A stretch of DNA of 37,671 nt from Phycisphaerales bacterium (GTDB lineage Bacteria; Planctomycetota; Phycisphaerae; WQYP01), in NCBI GenBank assembly GCA_013044165.1, contig JABEVB010000213.1, forward strand, positions 1 to 37,671, in the 5' to 3' direction. The notes beneath the pieces were generated by a model that worked only from the letters and a program-made list of their open reading frames with translations, was not told where the DNA came from and made no database searches. Below, in pieces: positions 24,874 to 33,989 of the stretch. Both the position numbers and the translations under genes were made by a program. The number at the start of each line of letters is the position of its first letter. Position 1 is the stretch's first letter.

Positions 24874-25145
24874 CCGCCGTGCGCCTTGTAAAGGGCGTAC
24901 ATTGCCGCCAGGGCTGCCAGATTTCCTGCCACAATTGCGACCGTAAAAATGCGACGGCTGCGCGGGTTTTCAATCCGTGGAGCAATGGCCACGACCGTCA
25001 CCACTGCCGAAAAAGTCATGCGGAGGCTAAGTCCCGGCAGGACATATTGGCTGCAGTGTGCTGGGTTGGTGGCCGCGAGCACCGTTGCGGCTTTTAATGG
25101 CGGCGTTTTCCAGCCGCTTGAAACGTGCAGAATGTTATTCAGCAT
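24870..25145 (-). CDS. Possible small membrane protein
   Basis: A 91-residue open frame with one or two hydrophobic segments (LRMTFSAVVTVVAIAP and FTVAIVAGNLAALAAMYALYK). I do not recognise it. No clear ribosome binding site precedes ATG 25145; an internal ATG at 25019 would give 49 residues holding both hydrophobic segments. The stop codons of this gene and the antiporter interlock (4-bp overlap). It may be a real lineage-specific gene, but evidence is modest. Confidence 0.45.
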   Translation of the reverse strand: MLNNILHVSSGWKTPPLKAATVLAATNPAHCSQYVLPGLSLRMTFSAVVTVVAIAPRIENPRSRRIFTVAIVAGNLAALAAMYALYKAHGG

Positions 25146-25207
25146 TGTAGCCGCGTGCGGCCCAACCTATAGCCAACGCGAATTGCCTTAAGCAGATGAG
25201 CCTTGTG

Positions 25208-25225
25208 GCGTGCGATAGCGTGCGA
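25208..25225. repeat. Short tandem direct repeat
   Basis: GCGTGCGA occurs twice (25208-25215, 25218-25225) with a 10-bp period, in the spacer just past the beta-glucosidase stop. One helical turn spacing could suit a protein site, but chance is possible. Confidence 0.25.
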
Positions 25226-25238
25226 CCAACGACATAGC

Positions 25239-27590
25239 TTAGCGCACGGTAAACGTAAGTTCCGGCTTAGCGGCGTCGGGGGTACACCAAAACATTCCCA
25301 TGCCGCTGTATGGCGATATCCACAAGCGGTATTGCCCTGGGGAAACCGTCCATTGGCCTTGGGTGCTCCAAAAACCAAGGTCGCGCTGGCTAAGTGTAAA
25401 CTTAACCGTTTGCGACGCCCCTGCCGACAGTGTTACACGCTTGAAGCCTGCAAGTTGCCGACACGCCCGCACGCCGGCGGATGACGCTGGTGCTTGCATA
25501 TAAAGCTGCACAACGGCAGTACCGGCGACTTTACCGGTGTTGGTGACGCGTGTGGTTACTGTCAGCCGCGCGCGCGGCTGCAGGCTTGTGCGGTTCGCTT
25601 TGGCTGGTCCGAACTCAAAATGAGTGTAAGAAAGTCCATATCCGAAGGGGTACAGCGGGTAGGCGGGGCCATCCACATACATATTGCTGGTCCACTGGCC
25701 CACTGGTTGTCCCAAGGGGCGGCCTGTGTTGGGGTGGTTGTAATACAGCGGCTCTTGGCCGGTGGCATGGGGAAAATCGGTGGTCAGATGACCGCAGGGG
25801 TTAAACTTGCCCATCAGGATATTAGCCACCGCCGGGCCCGCCTCAACGCCCGGGTACCAGCATTCCAGTAAAGCAGACGCCTTTTTTGCCAGAGTGGGTA
25901 TGGCCAGCGGTCGGCCATTAAACAGTAAAACGATGATCGGTTTGCCTGTTTTGACGAGGGCGGCAAAAAGCCTGCGTTGCGATTGAACCAAGCGCAGGGA
26001 TAAAACGCTATGATCTTCGCCGCACCAGGTGGCAGGCTCGCCCAGTGTTACGATGACTGCATCGGCATCCCTGGCCGCCGCGACGGCCCGACTCAAGGAT
26101 TTGCCGCTTAATACCGTCAGGACGCATGTTTTGGGCAGTGCCTCTCTCAGGCTGCGGGCAATAGTCACGGCGTCTGCCGGGCGTCCGGCACCGGTCCAGC
26201 AGCCGAGCATGTCAGTCTGATCGTCAGCGTAAGGGCCAATGAGCGCCACATGCTTAAGCGACGAGGCGTGCAGCGGCAGTGTCTGATGGACGTTTTGCAG
26301 TAGTACACACGATTCCTCCGCAGCTTGCAGGGCGACCTTGCGATCAGCCGGTGTAAGGTATGAGCCGGGTTCATGAGCGGGATTGCGGTAGGGATGATCA
26401 AACAAGCCCAGCTTGAACTTGACATACAAGATGTGCTCCACGGCGCGGTTAATCCAACGCAGCGGCACTATGCCGGATTTAACCTGGGCCGCAAGGGTGC
26501 GATAGGTTTGGCTGACCATTTCCATGTCAATGCCGGCATGAATGGCTTCACGGGCGGCCTGTCGGCGTGAATGTGCATAACCCCACGCCTGCATCTGGCT
26601 GATTGACTGCCAATCGCTGACAACAAAGCCTTTGAAGTGCCACTGCCGCCGAAGCACATCGGTAAGCGTGAAGTGATTGCCCGACGACGGCACGCCGCCA
26701 ATGGCGTTGAAGGCGCTCATTAATGTCAGAGCGCCGGCTTTAATGGCCGCTCCAAAGGGTGGAAGATAATAGTTTCGTAGCGTAAAGCGCGACATATCGG
26801 TTTGAGAATAATCTCGTCCGCCCTCAACATTGCCATAGCCAACATAGTGCTTAAGGCAAGCGGCGAAGTGGCCCGACGCCTGAAAGCCTCGAACAGCCGC
26901 GGCGGCCATTTCTGAATCCAGCAGAGGGTCTACGCCGTTACCCTCGGCAATGCGGCCCCAACGGGCGTCGCGGGCGATGTCTATCATGGGACTGAAGGCC
27001 CAATCCAAACCTGCGGCGTATGCCTCATGGGCGGCGATGTGCTGGCAGGCTTCGACGAGGGCCGGGTCCCAACTGCACGACATGGCCAACGGAATGGGAA
27101 ACTCCGTGCGAAAGCCGTGAATCACGTCAAAGCCCATGATAAGAGGAATGCCCAGGCGGCTTTTTTCGACGGCAATTTTCTGAATTTTATTGCGTAGAGC
27201 AACGTTGGCTTTGCCGACACCGCCGTAGCCCAGCACTGATCCCCATTCGCCCGCTTTAAGCTCCTGAGCCATCGCTGGAGTTATGGTCGGCGGCAGCAGA
27301 GTTTGCTCGATCTGCCCGATTTTTTCAGCCAATGTCATGCGCTGGAGCAAGTCTTTGGCGCGATCGCTGGGTGAAAGGGCGGGATTTTCGTAAGGGTCTT
27401 CGCGGGCGTTTTTATTGAGGTCAATCCAGTGCTTATGGTAGATGGAGCCGTTGGCTTTGGCAGGCAGGTAGCGGTTTGTGGTGGTAGGCTGGACTGTCGA
27501 GCCGTATGCCCATGCTGCCATGCCGGCAAAGGCGGTGGCGGCAAATAATGTCAGCAGCAATGATGTTTTACGCTTGATAACTTGTGTCAT
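25239..27590 (-). CDS. bglX: Exported GH3 beta-glucosidase (BglX-like)
   Basis: A 783-residue family 3 glycoside hydrolase. A signal peptide is clear (KRK, then TSLLLTLFAATAFAGMAA). The catalytic TIM barrel contains GIPLIMGFDVIHGFRTEFP, KHYVGYG (247-253) and the nucleophile D326 in GFVVSDWQS. The alpha/beta sandwich follows (VALIGPYADDQTDMLGCW), and the C-terminal fibronectin-III-like domain ends the protein (VTTRVTNTGKVAGTAVVQLY). The enzyme likely releases glucose from cello- or other beta-oligosaccharides in the periplasm. ATG 27590 is favoured by AAGGAA six bases upstream; the ATG at 27596 sits directly at that site. Unlike typical sugar-use loci, no transporter or regulator gene is adjacent. 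Confidence 0.92.
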   Translation of the reverse strand: MTQVIKRKTSLLLTLFAATAFAGMAAWAYGSTVQPTTTNRYLPAKANGSIYHKHWIDLNKNAREDPYENPALSPSDRAKDLLQRMTLAEKIGQIEQTLLPPTITPAMAQELKAGEWGSVLGYGGVGKANVALRNKIQKIAVEKSRLGIPLIMGFDVIHGFRTEFPIPLAMSCSWDPALVEACQHIAAHEAYAAGLDWAFSPMIDIARDARWGRIAEGNGVDPLLDSEMAAAAVRGFQASGHFAACLKHYVGYGNVEGGRDYSQTDMSRFTLRNYYLPPFGAAIKAGALTLMSAFNAIGGVPSSGNHFTLTDVLRRQWHFKGFVVSDWQSISQMQAWGYAHSRRQAAREAIHAGIDMEMVSQTYRTLAAQVKSGIVPLRWINRAVEHILYVKFKLGLFDHPYRNPAHEPGSYLTPADRKVALQAAEESCVLLQNVHQTLPLHASSLKHVALIGPYADDQTDMLGCWTGAGRPADAVTIARSLREALPKTCVLTVLSGKSLSRAVAAARDADAVIVTLGEPATWCGEDHSVLSLRLVQSQRRLFAALVKTGKPIIVLLFNGRPLAIPTLAKKASALLECWYPGVEAGPAVANILMGKFNPCGHLTTDFPHATGQEPLYYNHPNTGRPLGQPVGQWTSNMYVDGPAYPLYPFGYGLSYTHFEFGPAKANRTSLQPRARLTVTTRVTNTGKVAGTAVVQLYMQAPASSAGVRACRQLAGFKRVTLSAGASQTVKFTLSQRDLGFWSTQGQWTVSPGQYRLWISPYSGMGMFWCTPDAAKPELTFTVR

Positions 27591-27755
27591 GGACATTTCC
27601 TTATAAAACGAACCGTCTGTAGCTGACCAAGACAATAGGCGATGGAGGTGCACTTGTACACTCCCGTATGGGCTCACTTTGGTTGCAGAAAGACAGCATA
27701 TTATTATTTAAGGCAAGCGTTTTGAGAGTAAGGTTGTTTGGCGCTGCGGCGGCAC

Positions 27756-27766
27756 GGGACGGTCCC
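27756..27766. promoter_or_regulatory. Short palindrome between bglX and dnaE2
   Basis: GGGAC-G-GTCCC is a perfect dyad about 165 bp upstream of the beta-glucosidase start and 43 bp past the dnaE2 stop. It could be an operator or part of a terminator; no T-tract follows on the minus strand. Confidence 0.2.
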
Positions 27767-27808
27767 TTTGCAGGTGATGCCGATGGGCTTTGTCACCGAA
27801 CGCAAGCC

Positions 27809-30800
27809 TCAATGAAAATCGCGTGATGGCGGGGATATGATATTTTTTGATTGTACATAGCGGGCCAAATCGGCGGCGTGCTGCACCATCAGGTGCGTAA
27901 CCTGGCCCTGGCGCTCCACCTCGCCCCATGCCACGATGCCGCCGCTGTTGCGCAGCACCGCGCGAAAGCGATCGTATATTTTGGGTCGCACAATAAGGTT
28001 TGCTACGCCGGTTTCATCTTCAATGGTTACAAATAAAATACCCGCGGCTGTTTGCGGTCGCTGCCGCACCAATACCAGCCCGGCGACGGCCATTGCTTTG
28101 CCATGCGGCCAGTGTTGCTCATCGGCGAAAGCTGCTGCCGGTTGTACATGTCGCGCTGATAGCTGCGCACGCACAAATTGCATGGGGTGGGCCTTGAGCG
28201 ACAGGCCGGTATGTTCATAATCGGCCAGTACCTGCCGGGCGGGATGAATGGGCGGCAATGGGGCGGCATCATCGGCAACCGGTGCAGTGGCATTGCCCAT
28301 GGTTGATGTTTGTGAGGTTGCGGGCGGCTCAATCAAAGCGGTATCAAATAGAGGCAGAGGCTTATCGCTTAGAGCGGCAATCATCCACAATGCTCGCTGG
28401 CGATTAAGCCCCATGGATCTAAATGCGTCGGCCAGCGCCAGTTTGTGCAAATCGGTGGTGCGTATGCAGGCCCTTCGCCAGAGTGCGGCAATGCTTTGAA
28501 AAGAACCGGCCTGTTGGACCGCTTTCATGACATTGTGCGCTGCCGATTCTGAAAAACCACTGATGAGCCGCAGCCCCAGGCGCAGCGCCGGAGCATTGAC
28601 CGAGCCTGCAGCGGTTACGGTTGTTGCGGCATATTCCAACGTGCAATCCCATTGAGAATAATTGACATCAATGGGCCGCACCTGTACGCCGTGGGCCTGG
28701 GCATCGCGAATAATTTGTGCCGGCTGATAAAACCCCATGGGTTGGCTGTTGATGAGCGCGGCGGCAAATGCAGCGGGTTCAAAACACTTAAGCCACGCTG
28801 ATACATAAACCAACAGTGCAAACGACGCCGCATGCGACTCTGGAAAGCCGTACTCGCCAAAGCCTTTTATTTGCTCGAAGCAGCGTTGGGCAAATGCCTC
28901 GCTGTAGCCGTTGGCTTTCATTCCGTTGATAAGCTTTGCCTCAAACTGCTGGAGTTGATTGCCCTTGCGCTTCCATGCGGCCATGCTGCGGCGCAACTCG
29001 TCGGCCTGCCCGGGCGTAAACCCGGCGGCTACCATGGCCAGCCGCATAACCTGCTCCTGAAATAACGGCACGCCCAGCGTTCGCTTAAGTACGTTTTCAA
29101 CAGCTTCGCTGGGATAATCCACCGGTTCTTCGCCGCTGCGTCGTCGCAGGTAGGGGTGTACCATGCCGCCCTGAATTGGCCCCGGCCGCACCAGGGCCAC
29201 CTCCACCACAAGATCGTAATAGTTGCGCGGCTTCATGCGGGGCAGCATGGCCATTTGCGCCCGTGATTCCACCTGAAAAATACCTATCGAATCAGCCCGG
29301 CACAGCATGTCGTAAACGGCCGACGATTCCGACTCGATGGCATAAAAGTGCAGCGGCGGCCTGCAGTCATTACTCTGGTCGCGCCAGGCGTTTGCCAGAG
29401 CGATGGCTTTGCGAATGCAGGTGAGCATTCCCAGCGCCAAGATGTCTATTTTGAGAATACCCAGAGCATCCAGATCATCTTTATCCCACTGAATGATGGT
29501 GCGGTCGGCCATGGCGGCATTTTCAATGGGCACCAGATCGCACAGGGCGCCCTCGGTAATCACAAAACCGCCCACATGCTGCGACAAATGCCGCGGAAAA
29601 CCGATAAGCTCGGCTGCGAGTTGAAGCGTAAGAGTCATGGCGCGGTTGTTGGGGTCCAGCCCCAGCGATTTGAGTCGTTGTGTGGACACGACTTTTTTGT
29701 CCCACCAGTCTACCGATTGTGCCAGCCGGCTTACGCAAGCAAGCGAAAGCCCCAGGGCTTTGCCCACATCGCGCAGAGCGCTGCGAGGCCTATAGGTTAT
29801 AACCTCGGCGGTAAGAGCGGCGCGGTCGCGGCCAAAGCGGCGATAAATATATTGAATAACTTCTTCGCGGCGCTCATGTTCAAAATCTATGTCTATGTCC
29901 GGCGGTTCATTGCGCTCCTTGCTGATGAAACGTTCCATCAGCAAATCCACGCGTGTGGGGTCCACTGCGGTAATGCCCAGACAATAACACACGGCGGAAT
30001 TGGCGGCGGCGCCGCGTCCCTGGCATAAAATATGACGCTGCTGCGCAAAGCAAACAATGTCGTATACGGTTAAAAAGTACGCCGGGTAATTGAGTTCGCG
30101 TATAAGGTTAAACTCGTGCGTGATGCGGTCTTTGATGGGTTGCGGCACACCCATCGGATAGCGCCGGGCGGCACCTTGCCAAGTAAGCTCCATGAGATAA
30201 TTCATGAGTGTTGTATTGGCAGGGCAAATTTCGTGCGGGTATTGGTAGGTGAGCTGATCAAGCGAGAATTGCCCGGCGATATCGGCAATTTCAATGCTGC
30301 GGGTAATGGCCTGCGGGTAGTAGCGATACAGCCGATGAATTTCCTCCGGAGGCATCAGACTTCGGCCCGCGCGCAGCCGCCGCAGGCCGAGTTGGTCAAT
30401 GGCGCAGCTTTCGCGAATGCAGGAAAGCACATCTTGCAGGGGCTGGCGCTCGGGGCTGTGGTAATGCACATCGTTGCAGGCCACCAGCGGCATGGCGGTG
30501 CGGCGCGCCAGGGCTGCCAAATCAGCCAGTCGTTGGGCATCATTTGCTTGCTGATAATGCACAGCCGCAATTGAAAGCCGGTTGTAATTAAAGAGGTCTT
30601 TGAGGATGCCGAGGTATTGTTGGTGCGTGCCGGATGTTTTGTCTGATGGAAGGTAAACAGCCAGCATATCCTGATGATGACTGGCGAGGTCCTGCAGATA
30701 AATGCGGTATTCGCCCTTGAGGCACCGGCCATGGCCACGGCCGATGGTAAGCAGTCGGCATAATCGTCCGTAGGCGGCTCGATTGATGGGATAAACCAAA

Positions 30801-31108
30801 ATCGAAAACAAGATATCGCCGGCGGCGGCGGAAATATCCAGCCGGGAGCCGACAATCAGCGGCATATCGGCGGCGCGTGCCGCCTGATGAGCCCGCACGA
30901 TGCCGGCCAGTGAGGCATCGTCGGTGATGGCAATGGCGCGATACTGAAATGCGGCTGCCTGGTCAATAAGCTCTTCCGGATGGCTGGCGCCGCACAAAAA
31001 CGTAAAGTTGCTGCGCACCTGCAATTCGGCATAAGGGTATGAACAGCCAGCGGCGCTGCGGCGATGGCGCACGGCGGGTTTATATTGCTTTTCAGGCTGT
31101 TCGGGCAT
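27809..31108 (-). CDS. dnaE2: Error-prone DNA polymerase III alpha subunit DnaE2 (ImuC)
   Basis: A 1099-residue C-family polymerase acting in damage-induced mutagenesis and lesion bypass. The N-terminal PHP domain begins YAELQVRSNFTFLCGASHPEELI, typical of DnaE2. Catalytic acids lie in PPDIDIDFEHERREEV; other family blocks are CQGRGAAANSAVCY, FPRHLSQHVGGFVI, KIDILALGMLT and the helix-hairpin-helix region GLRLISGFSESAA. The OB-fold is near the C-terminus (GLVLVRQRPQTAAGILFVTIEDETG). It begins three bases after the imuB stop, so the two are surely co-transcribed and likely translationally coupled. Length is normal for DnaE2. It lacks the long C-terminal tail of replicative DnaE. Confidence 0.94.
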   Translation of the reverse strand: MPEQPEKQYKPAVRHRRSAAGCSYPYAELQVRSNFTFLCGASHPEELIDQAAAFQYRAIAITDDASLAGIVRAHQAARAADMPLIVGSRLDISAAAGDILFSILVYPINRAAYGRLCRLLTIGRGHGRCLKGEYRIYLQDLASHHQDMLAVYLPSDKTSGTHQQYLGILKDLFNYNRLSIAAVHYQQANDAQRLADLAALARRTAMPLVACNDVHYHSPERQPLQDVLSCIRESCAIDQLGLRRLRAGRSLMPPEEIHRLYRYYPQAITRSIEIADIAGQFSLDQLTYQYPHEICPANTTLMNYLMELTWQGAARRYPMGVPQPIKDRITHEFNLIRELNYPAYFLTVYDIVCFAQQRHILCQGRGAAANSAVCYCLGITAVDPTRVDLLMERFISKERNEPPDIDIDFEHERREEVIQYIYRRFGRDRAALTAEVITYRPRSALRDVGKALGLSLACVSRLAQSVDWWDKKVVSTQRLKSLGLDPNNRAMTLTLQLAAELIGFPRHLSQHVGGFVITEGALCDLVPIENAAMADRTIIQWDKDDLDALGILKIDILALGMLTCIRKAIALANAWRDQSNDCRPPLHFYAIESESSAVYDMLCRADSIGIFQVESRAQMAMLPRMKPRNYYDLVVEVALVRPGPIQGGMVHPYLRRRSGEEPVDYPSEAVENVLKRTLGVPLFQEQVMRLAMVAAGFTPGQADELRRSMAAWKRKGNQLQQFEAKLINGMKANGYSEAFAQRCFEQIKGFGEYGFPESHAASFALLVYVSAWLKCFEPAAFAAALINSQPMGFYQPAQIIRDAQAHGVQVRPIDVNYSQWDCTLEYAATTVTAAGSVNAPALRLGLRLISGFSESAAHNVMKAVQQAGSFQSIAALWRRACIRTTDLHKLALADAFRSMGLNRQRALWMIAALSDKPLPLFDTALIEPPATSQTSTMGNATAPVADDAAPLPPIHPARQVLADYEHTGLSLKAHPMQFVRAQLSARHVQPAAAFADEQHWPHGKAMAVAGLVLVRQRPQTAAGILFVTIEDETGVANLIVRPKIYDRFRAVLRNSGGIVAWGEVERQGQVTHLMVQHAADLARYVQSKNIISPPSRDFH

Positions 31109-31111
31109 GCG

Positions 31112-32704
31112 TTATACCCATAGGCCATGCACAAACCAGTTGTGGCTTTCCGGTTGTTCAAACATCCAAAGCCATTGGCCGGTGTGTGTTTGGACTGAAA
31201 AATAATTGCGATGCCGCAGTTGTCCGCTGCGCCACCATTCATTGCTGACTGTTTCGGGGCCAAAGCGAGACATGTCGGCATGGTGCGATTGACGCCAGCA
31301 CCAAGCTGCAGGTTTGTGATCGGCTGATGCGGAGGGCGACACGATTGCTTCGGGTTGTGGCAGCAGACAGGCTGGACGATTGCAGCAGGCGGCTGTCGCT
31401 GAACCAAGGTGATCCGCCCGGCTGGCCTGAGTGGTTGTCGCGGTGCCGGTGGCCAGAGGCTGCGGGCAGGAGGCGACTTCGGGTACCAGTGATTCAACCG
31501 GCTGAAGCGTGTACATGGCGGTGGCGGCGAGACGCGTATGCAATATATCCATTGCGCCGGCTGCAATTTCAGGCCATGGAGCCTTCGGCTCGTCCCAGGC
31601 GGTCAACTGGGAGTCGGTGAGTGGGGCGGCAACATCGGCTGTGATACGCAATGTATCTACGCCATTGCATAGTTTTAACGATTCTAACCTGGGCCGTACA
31701 ACCGTTCGCAAATGGCCAGTGCGGCCGGTAGGCTGCACCAGGCTGATGCTCTGAGAAAATGCGGCAGTTTGGCGACACAATCCTTTTAAGGTCAGCCGGA
31801 TAACTCCCTGCTGCCTTTGACGCAACAGGTCGGCAAGCTGCTGCAGGAGTAACTCGGCGGCGGCATACAGCATGGGCCAATCGCAAACTTCATATTCAAA
31901 CCGTTGCTCTACCGACAGCGGGTTCATGACGATTGCGGGTAAAAGCAGTTCGGCGGTACGGCCCAGAGCCTGATCTATTCGCAGCAGTACGGCATGGCCA
32001 AACCGGGCCGCGAGTTGATGCCTGGGTATCTGCAGCAATTGAAGCAGGGTTGTAATGCCCAGTTCGCCAAGTATGCCGACGGTCTGTGGCTCGAGGCGAA
32101 GCGCTGTCGGCGGCAGCTTGCCAATGACGGCGGCAATTTCTGTGGAGGTGATCAGGCATAGCGGCTCTGTACCATATCGAGCCAAGGCCCACGCCGCGCC
32201 AATGGTGGAGGCCGCCGCAAGACGCGCGCTTAACCCGCTTTGACGCAAGTATGCGGCAATGTGCTGCAGCAGCGACTGCTCGGCATCTGGTGAATGTGTA
32301 AGCCCGCGAAGATCCATCAGCAGGCCATCAGGCATCATGTCATTTTGTGCATGGGCGGGGTGAGGGTCTATCGCAACCCGCGGTGAAAAGCGCATCAGAC
32401 GCTGACTTAGCGCCATCAGATCGTCCAATCCCTCTTGCTGGTTTAATGGCAACACCTGTGCCCCCGGTGCCATGGCCTGGGCTTCAGCAAGGCCCATACC
32501 CGGCCGCACACCCAATTGGCGGGTCGTATCACAGCAATATATAACCTGTTGTGCGTGGCCTGTGTTTTGGTAAAGCATCGTGCCGCGGCTGCCGGCAGGA
32601 GGTGGATGATGGCCTGTGGAGGGCCGGCGGCTTGGCAACCGTTGAATGGGCCAGTCCGGCAAAAACACCGACAGAAATCGCTGCGGATATATGGCGTTAT
32701 TCAT
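31112..32704 (-). CDS. imuB: ImuB, Y-family polymerase-like mutagenesis factor
   Basis: A 530-residue protein of the Y-family polymerase-like ImuB group, the adaptor bringing DnaE2 to the sliding clamp. The N-terminus FLSVFLPDWPIQRL lacks the catalytic Asp of active Y polymerases, as usual for ImuB. The C-terminus has the diagnostic pattern RNYFSVQTHTGQWLWMFEQ...WFVHGLW. ATG 32704 has AAAGGG seven bases upstream. The usual third partner, imuA, is not present: upstream lie a promoter, then mobile-element remnants. Position directly before dnaE2 supports the assignment. A long Pro/Ala/Ser-rich insert (about residues 415-475) is less conserved. Confidence 0.9.
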   Translation of the reverse strand: MNNAIYPQRFLSVFLPDWPIQRLPSRRPSTGHHPPPAGSRGTMLYQNTGHAQQVIYCCDTTRQLGVRPGMGLAEAQAMAPGAQVLPLNQQEGLDDLMALSQRLMRFSPRVAIDPHPAHAQNDMMPDGLLMDLRGLTHSPDAEQSLLQHIAAYLRQSGLSARLAAASTIGAAWALARYGTEPLCLITSTEIAAVIGKLPPTALRLEPQTVGILGELGITTLLQLLQIPRHQLAARFGHAVLLRIDQALGRTAELLLPAIVMNPLSVEQRFEYEVCDWPMLYAAAELLLQQLADLLRQRQQGVIRLTLKGLCRQTAAFSQSISLVQPTGRTGHLRTVVRPRLESLKLCNGVDTLRITADVAAPLTDSQLTAWDEPKAPWPEIAAGAMDILHTRLAATAMYTLQPVESLVPEVASCPQPLATGTATTTQASRADHLGSATAACCNRPACLLPQPEAIVSPSASADHKPAAWCWRQSHHADMSRFGPETVSNEWWRSGQLRHRNYFSVQTHTGQWLWMFEQPESHNWFVHGLWV

Positions 32705-32719
32705 ACTTCAACCCTTTGC

Positions 32720-32751
32720 CATGCCTCACCGGCATGTTAGTATTTTGTTAG
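32720..32751. promoter_or_regulatory. Operator-like repeats at the imuB transcription start
   Basis: Two elements occur. GTTAG at 32736-32740 and again at 32747-32751 form a direct repeat with an 11-bp period, i.e. GTTA-N7-GTTA, overlapping the -10 end and the expected start site. CATGCC-TCACC-GGCATG (32720-32736) is a perfect inverted repeat in the leader. The direct-repeat geometry equals that of the alphaproteobacterial LexA box (GTTC-N7-GTTC), so a damage-response repressor site is plausible but unproven. Confidence 0.4.
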
Positions 32752-32780
32752 GTATAGCAAAAGGAGTGGTTGGGTGTCAA
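32751..32780 (-). promoter_or_regulatory. Promoter of imuB-dnaE2
   Basis: On the minus strand a perfect TTGACA (32780-32775), an 18-bp spacer and TATACC (32756-32751) lie 47 bp before the imuB ATG. Expected start of transcription is near 32744, inside the direct repeat described separately. Confidence 0.55.
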
Positions 32781-32945
32781 GAAGTTCAAAAAAAGACTTA
32801 AATGTGAGGTCATATTCTTTGCAGTTGCGGCATTACCGATTTTGCTGCCTGACGCGTTGCCGCAAGTGTGTTGCTTCAGTCGAAACGGGAGAATCGGTCG
32901 GTCGGCATAAGAGGTATAATAGTGCCGCAACAAGGAGACCGTTTT

Positions 32946-33098
32946 ATGTCCAGTTCACGTCGTCATTACAGCGGAGCCGAGAAGATGGCCATCCTGCGGG
33001 AGCACCTGCTTGAAAAAACGCCCATTTCCGATGTCTGCCAAAAACACGGCCTGACATCCACCTCGCCAGGGATAGCTGGCTGGATAGGCGACGAATGA
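32946..33098 (+). pseudogene. Truncated transposase N-terminus (helix-turn-helix part)
   Basis: ATG 32946 has AAGGAG nine bases upstream and a TATAAT box at 32915-32920. The first about 38 residues (MSSSRRHYSGAEKMAILREH, then SDVCQKHGLT) look like the HTH start of an IS3/IS66-type transposase orfA. After HGLT, near 33052, the sequence changes to unrelated residues and stops at 33098. Only the beginning of the element survives. Transcription and translation signals are intact, so a 50-residue peptide could still be made. Confidence 0.6.
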
Positions 33099-33105
33099 CC
33101 GCTGT

Positions 33106-33142
33106 GGAAGTTGGCGACGGCAGGACGCCGCCGACAACTTCC
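33106..33142. repeat. Large imperfect inverted repeat in the mobile-element scar
   Basis: Arms of 16 bp (33106-33121 and 33127-33142) match at 14 positions around a 5-bp loop; TGTG/CACA extends it with a one-base bulge. It lies at the join between the transposase fragment and the recombinase fragment and may be the end of a lost element. Confidence 0.45.
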
Positions 33143-33251
33143 CACATTCAGAGCCTCTTCCTCATGACTTGTAAAATACGACCGCCCGAACACCAAAGTC
33201 CGTTACGCACTCGGACTCATTCTCCCGTTCAGGCTGAACCAATACACGCCA

Positions 33252-33989
33252 TTGGTAGACCGGCCAACGTTCGAGCGGGTGCAGGTACTGCTGGGCGGCA
33301 AACGATACCAGAATCATACGCTGACGTATGCAGGCGGTTTGATTACCTGCGGGCATTGCGGAGCCGTGATTACCGGCGAGACCGTGACCAAAAAGCCAAG
33401 CGGCCGGGAGTATGTGTACTACCGATGCTCCAGATACACGGCAGAAGGGCATCCACGCATCAGGCTCACCGAGCGGGAAGTAGACGTTCAGGTGTTGGCA
33501 TTGTTTGCGCGGATTAAGCTGCCGGACGACCTGCGGCATTGGTTTCAGCAGTGCCTGCTGGCGTGGTCAAAGCAGGATCGCCAGCAGACCATAGACGAAA
33601 CGGCAGACCTTCATAGGCAGCTTGCCCAGGTGAAGTTGCAGCGTGACCGGCTACTGAACCTGCGGATCATGGAAGAGATCAACCCAGATACTTACGCCGC
33701 CAAGGATACCGAATTGCGGGATCGCCTGGCCAATTTGGAGCTATGCCTGCAGGCCCAGGGCCGTGGCCGCGATGAACACGGCGATTTGGCCATTAAAGTG
33801 TTTGAACTCTCGCAAGCCCCTGCAGATAAATGGCTTACAGCAGAAAGTCGGGAAAAACGACAATTGCTCGAAATTATCTGTTTGAACTTGAAGCTTGAGG
33901 GAGAAAACGTCGTGTTTGCAATGCGAAAACCCTTCGACGTTCTCGCCAGCGGCCTTATTCCGCCAGACAATCGGGGCGACAGGATTTGA
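33252..33989 (+). pseudogene. C-terminal remnant of a large serine recombinase
   Basis: A 245-codon frame matching only the rear of large serine recombinases: PLVDRPTFERVQVLL, the zinc-ribbon CGHCG...YYRC (two CxxC-like pairs, CGHC and the later single C), then a coiled-coil region (about residues 108-170) and the tail KPFDVLASGL. The catalytic resolvase domain with its Ser is missing; the frame is closed by a stop at 33165-33167 and no matching upstream part is found. The last codons (NRGDRI, stop) run into the 3' end of tRNA-Pro on the other strand. This suggests an element that integrated at this tRNA, with its recombinase end overlapping the attachment site. TTG 33252 is only a nominal start. 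Confidence 0.75.

Noticed and set aside
32944-33147. Minus-strand open frame across the transposase fragment
   Set aside because: Antisense to the fragment and the hairpin, with no recognisable protein.
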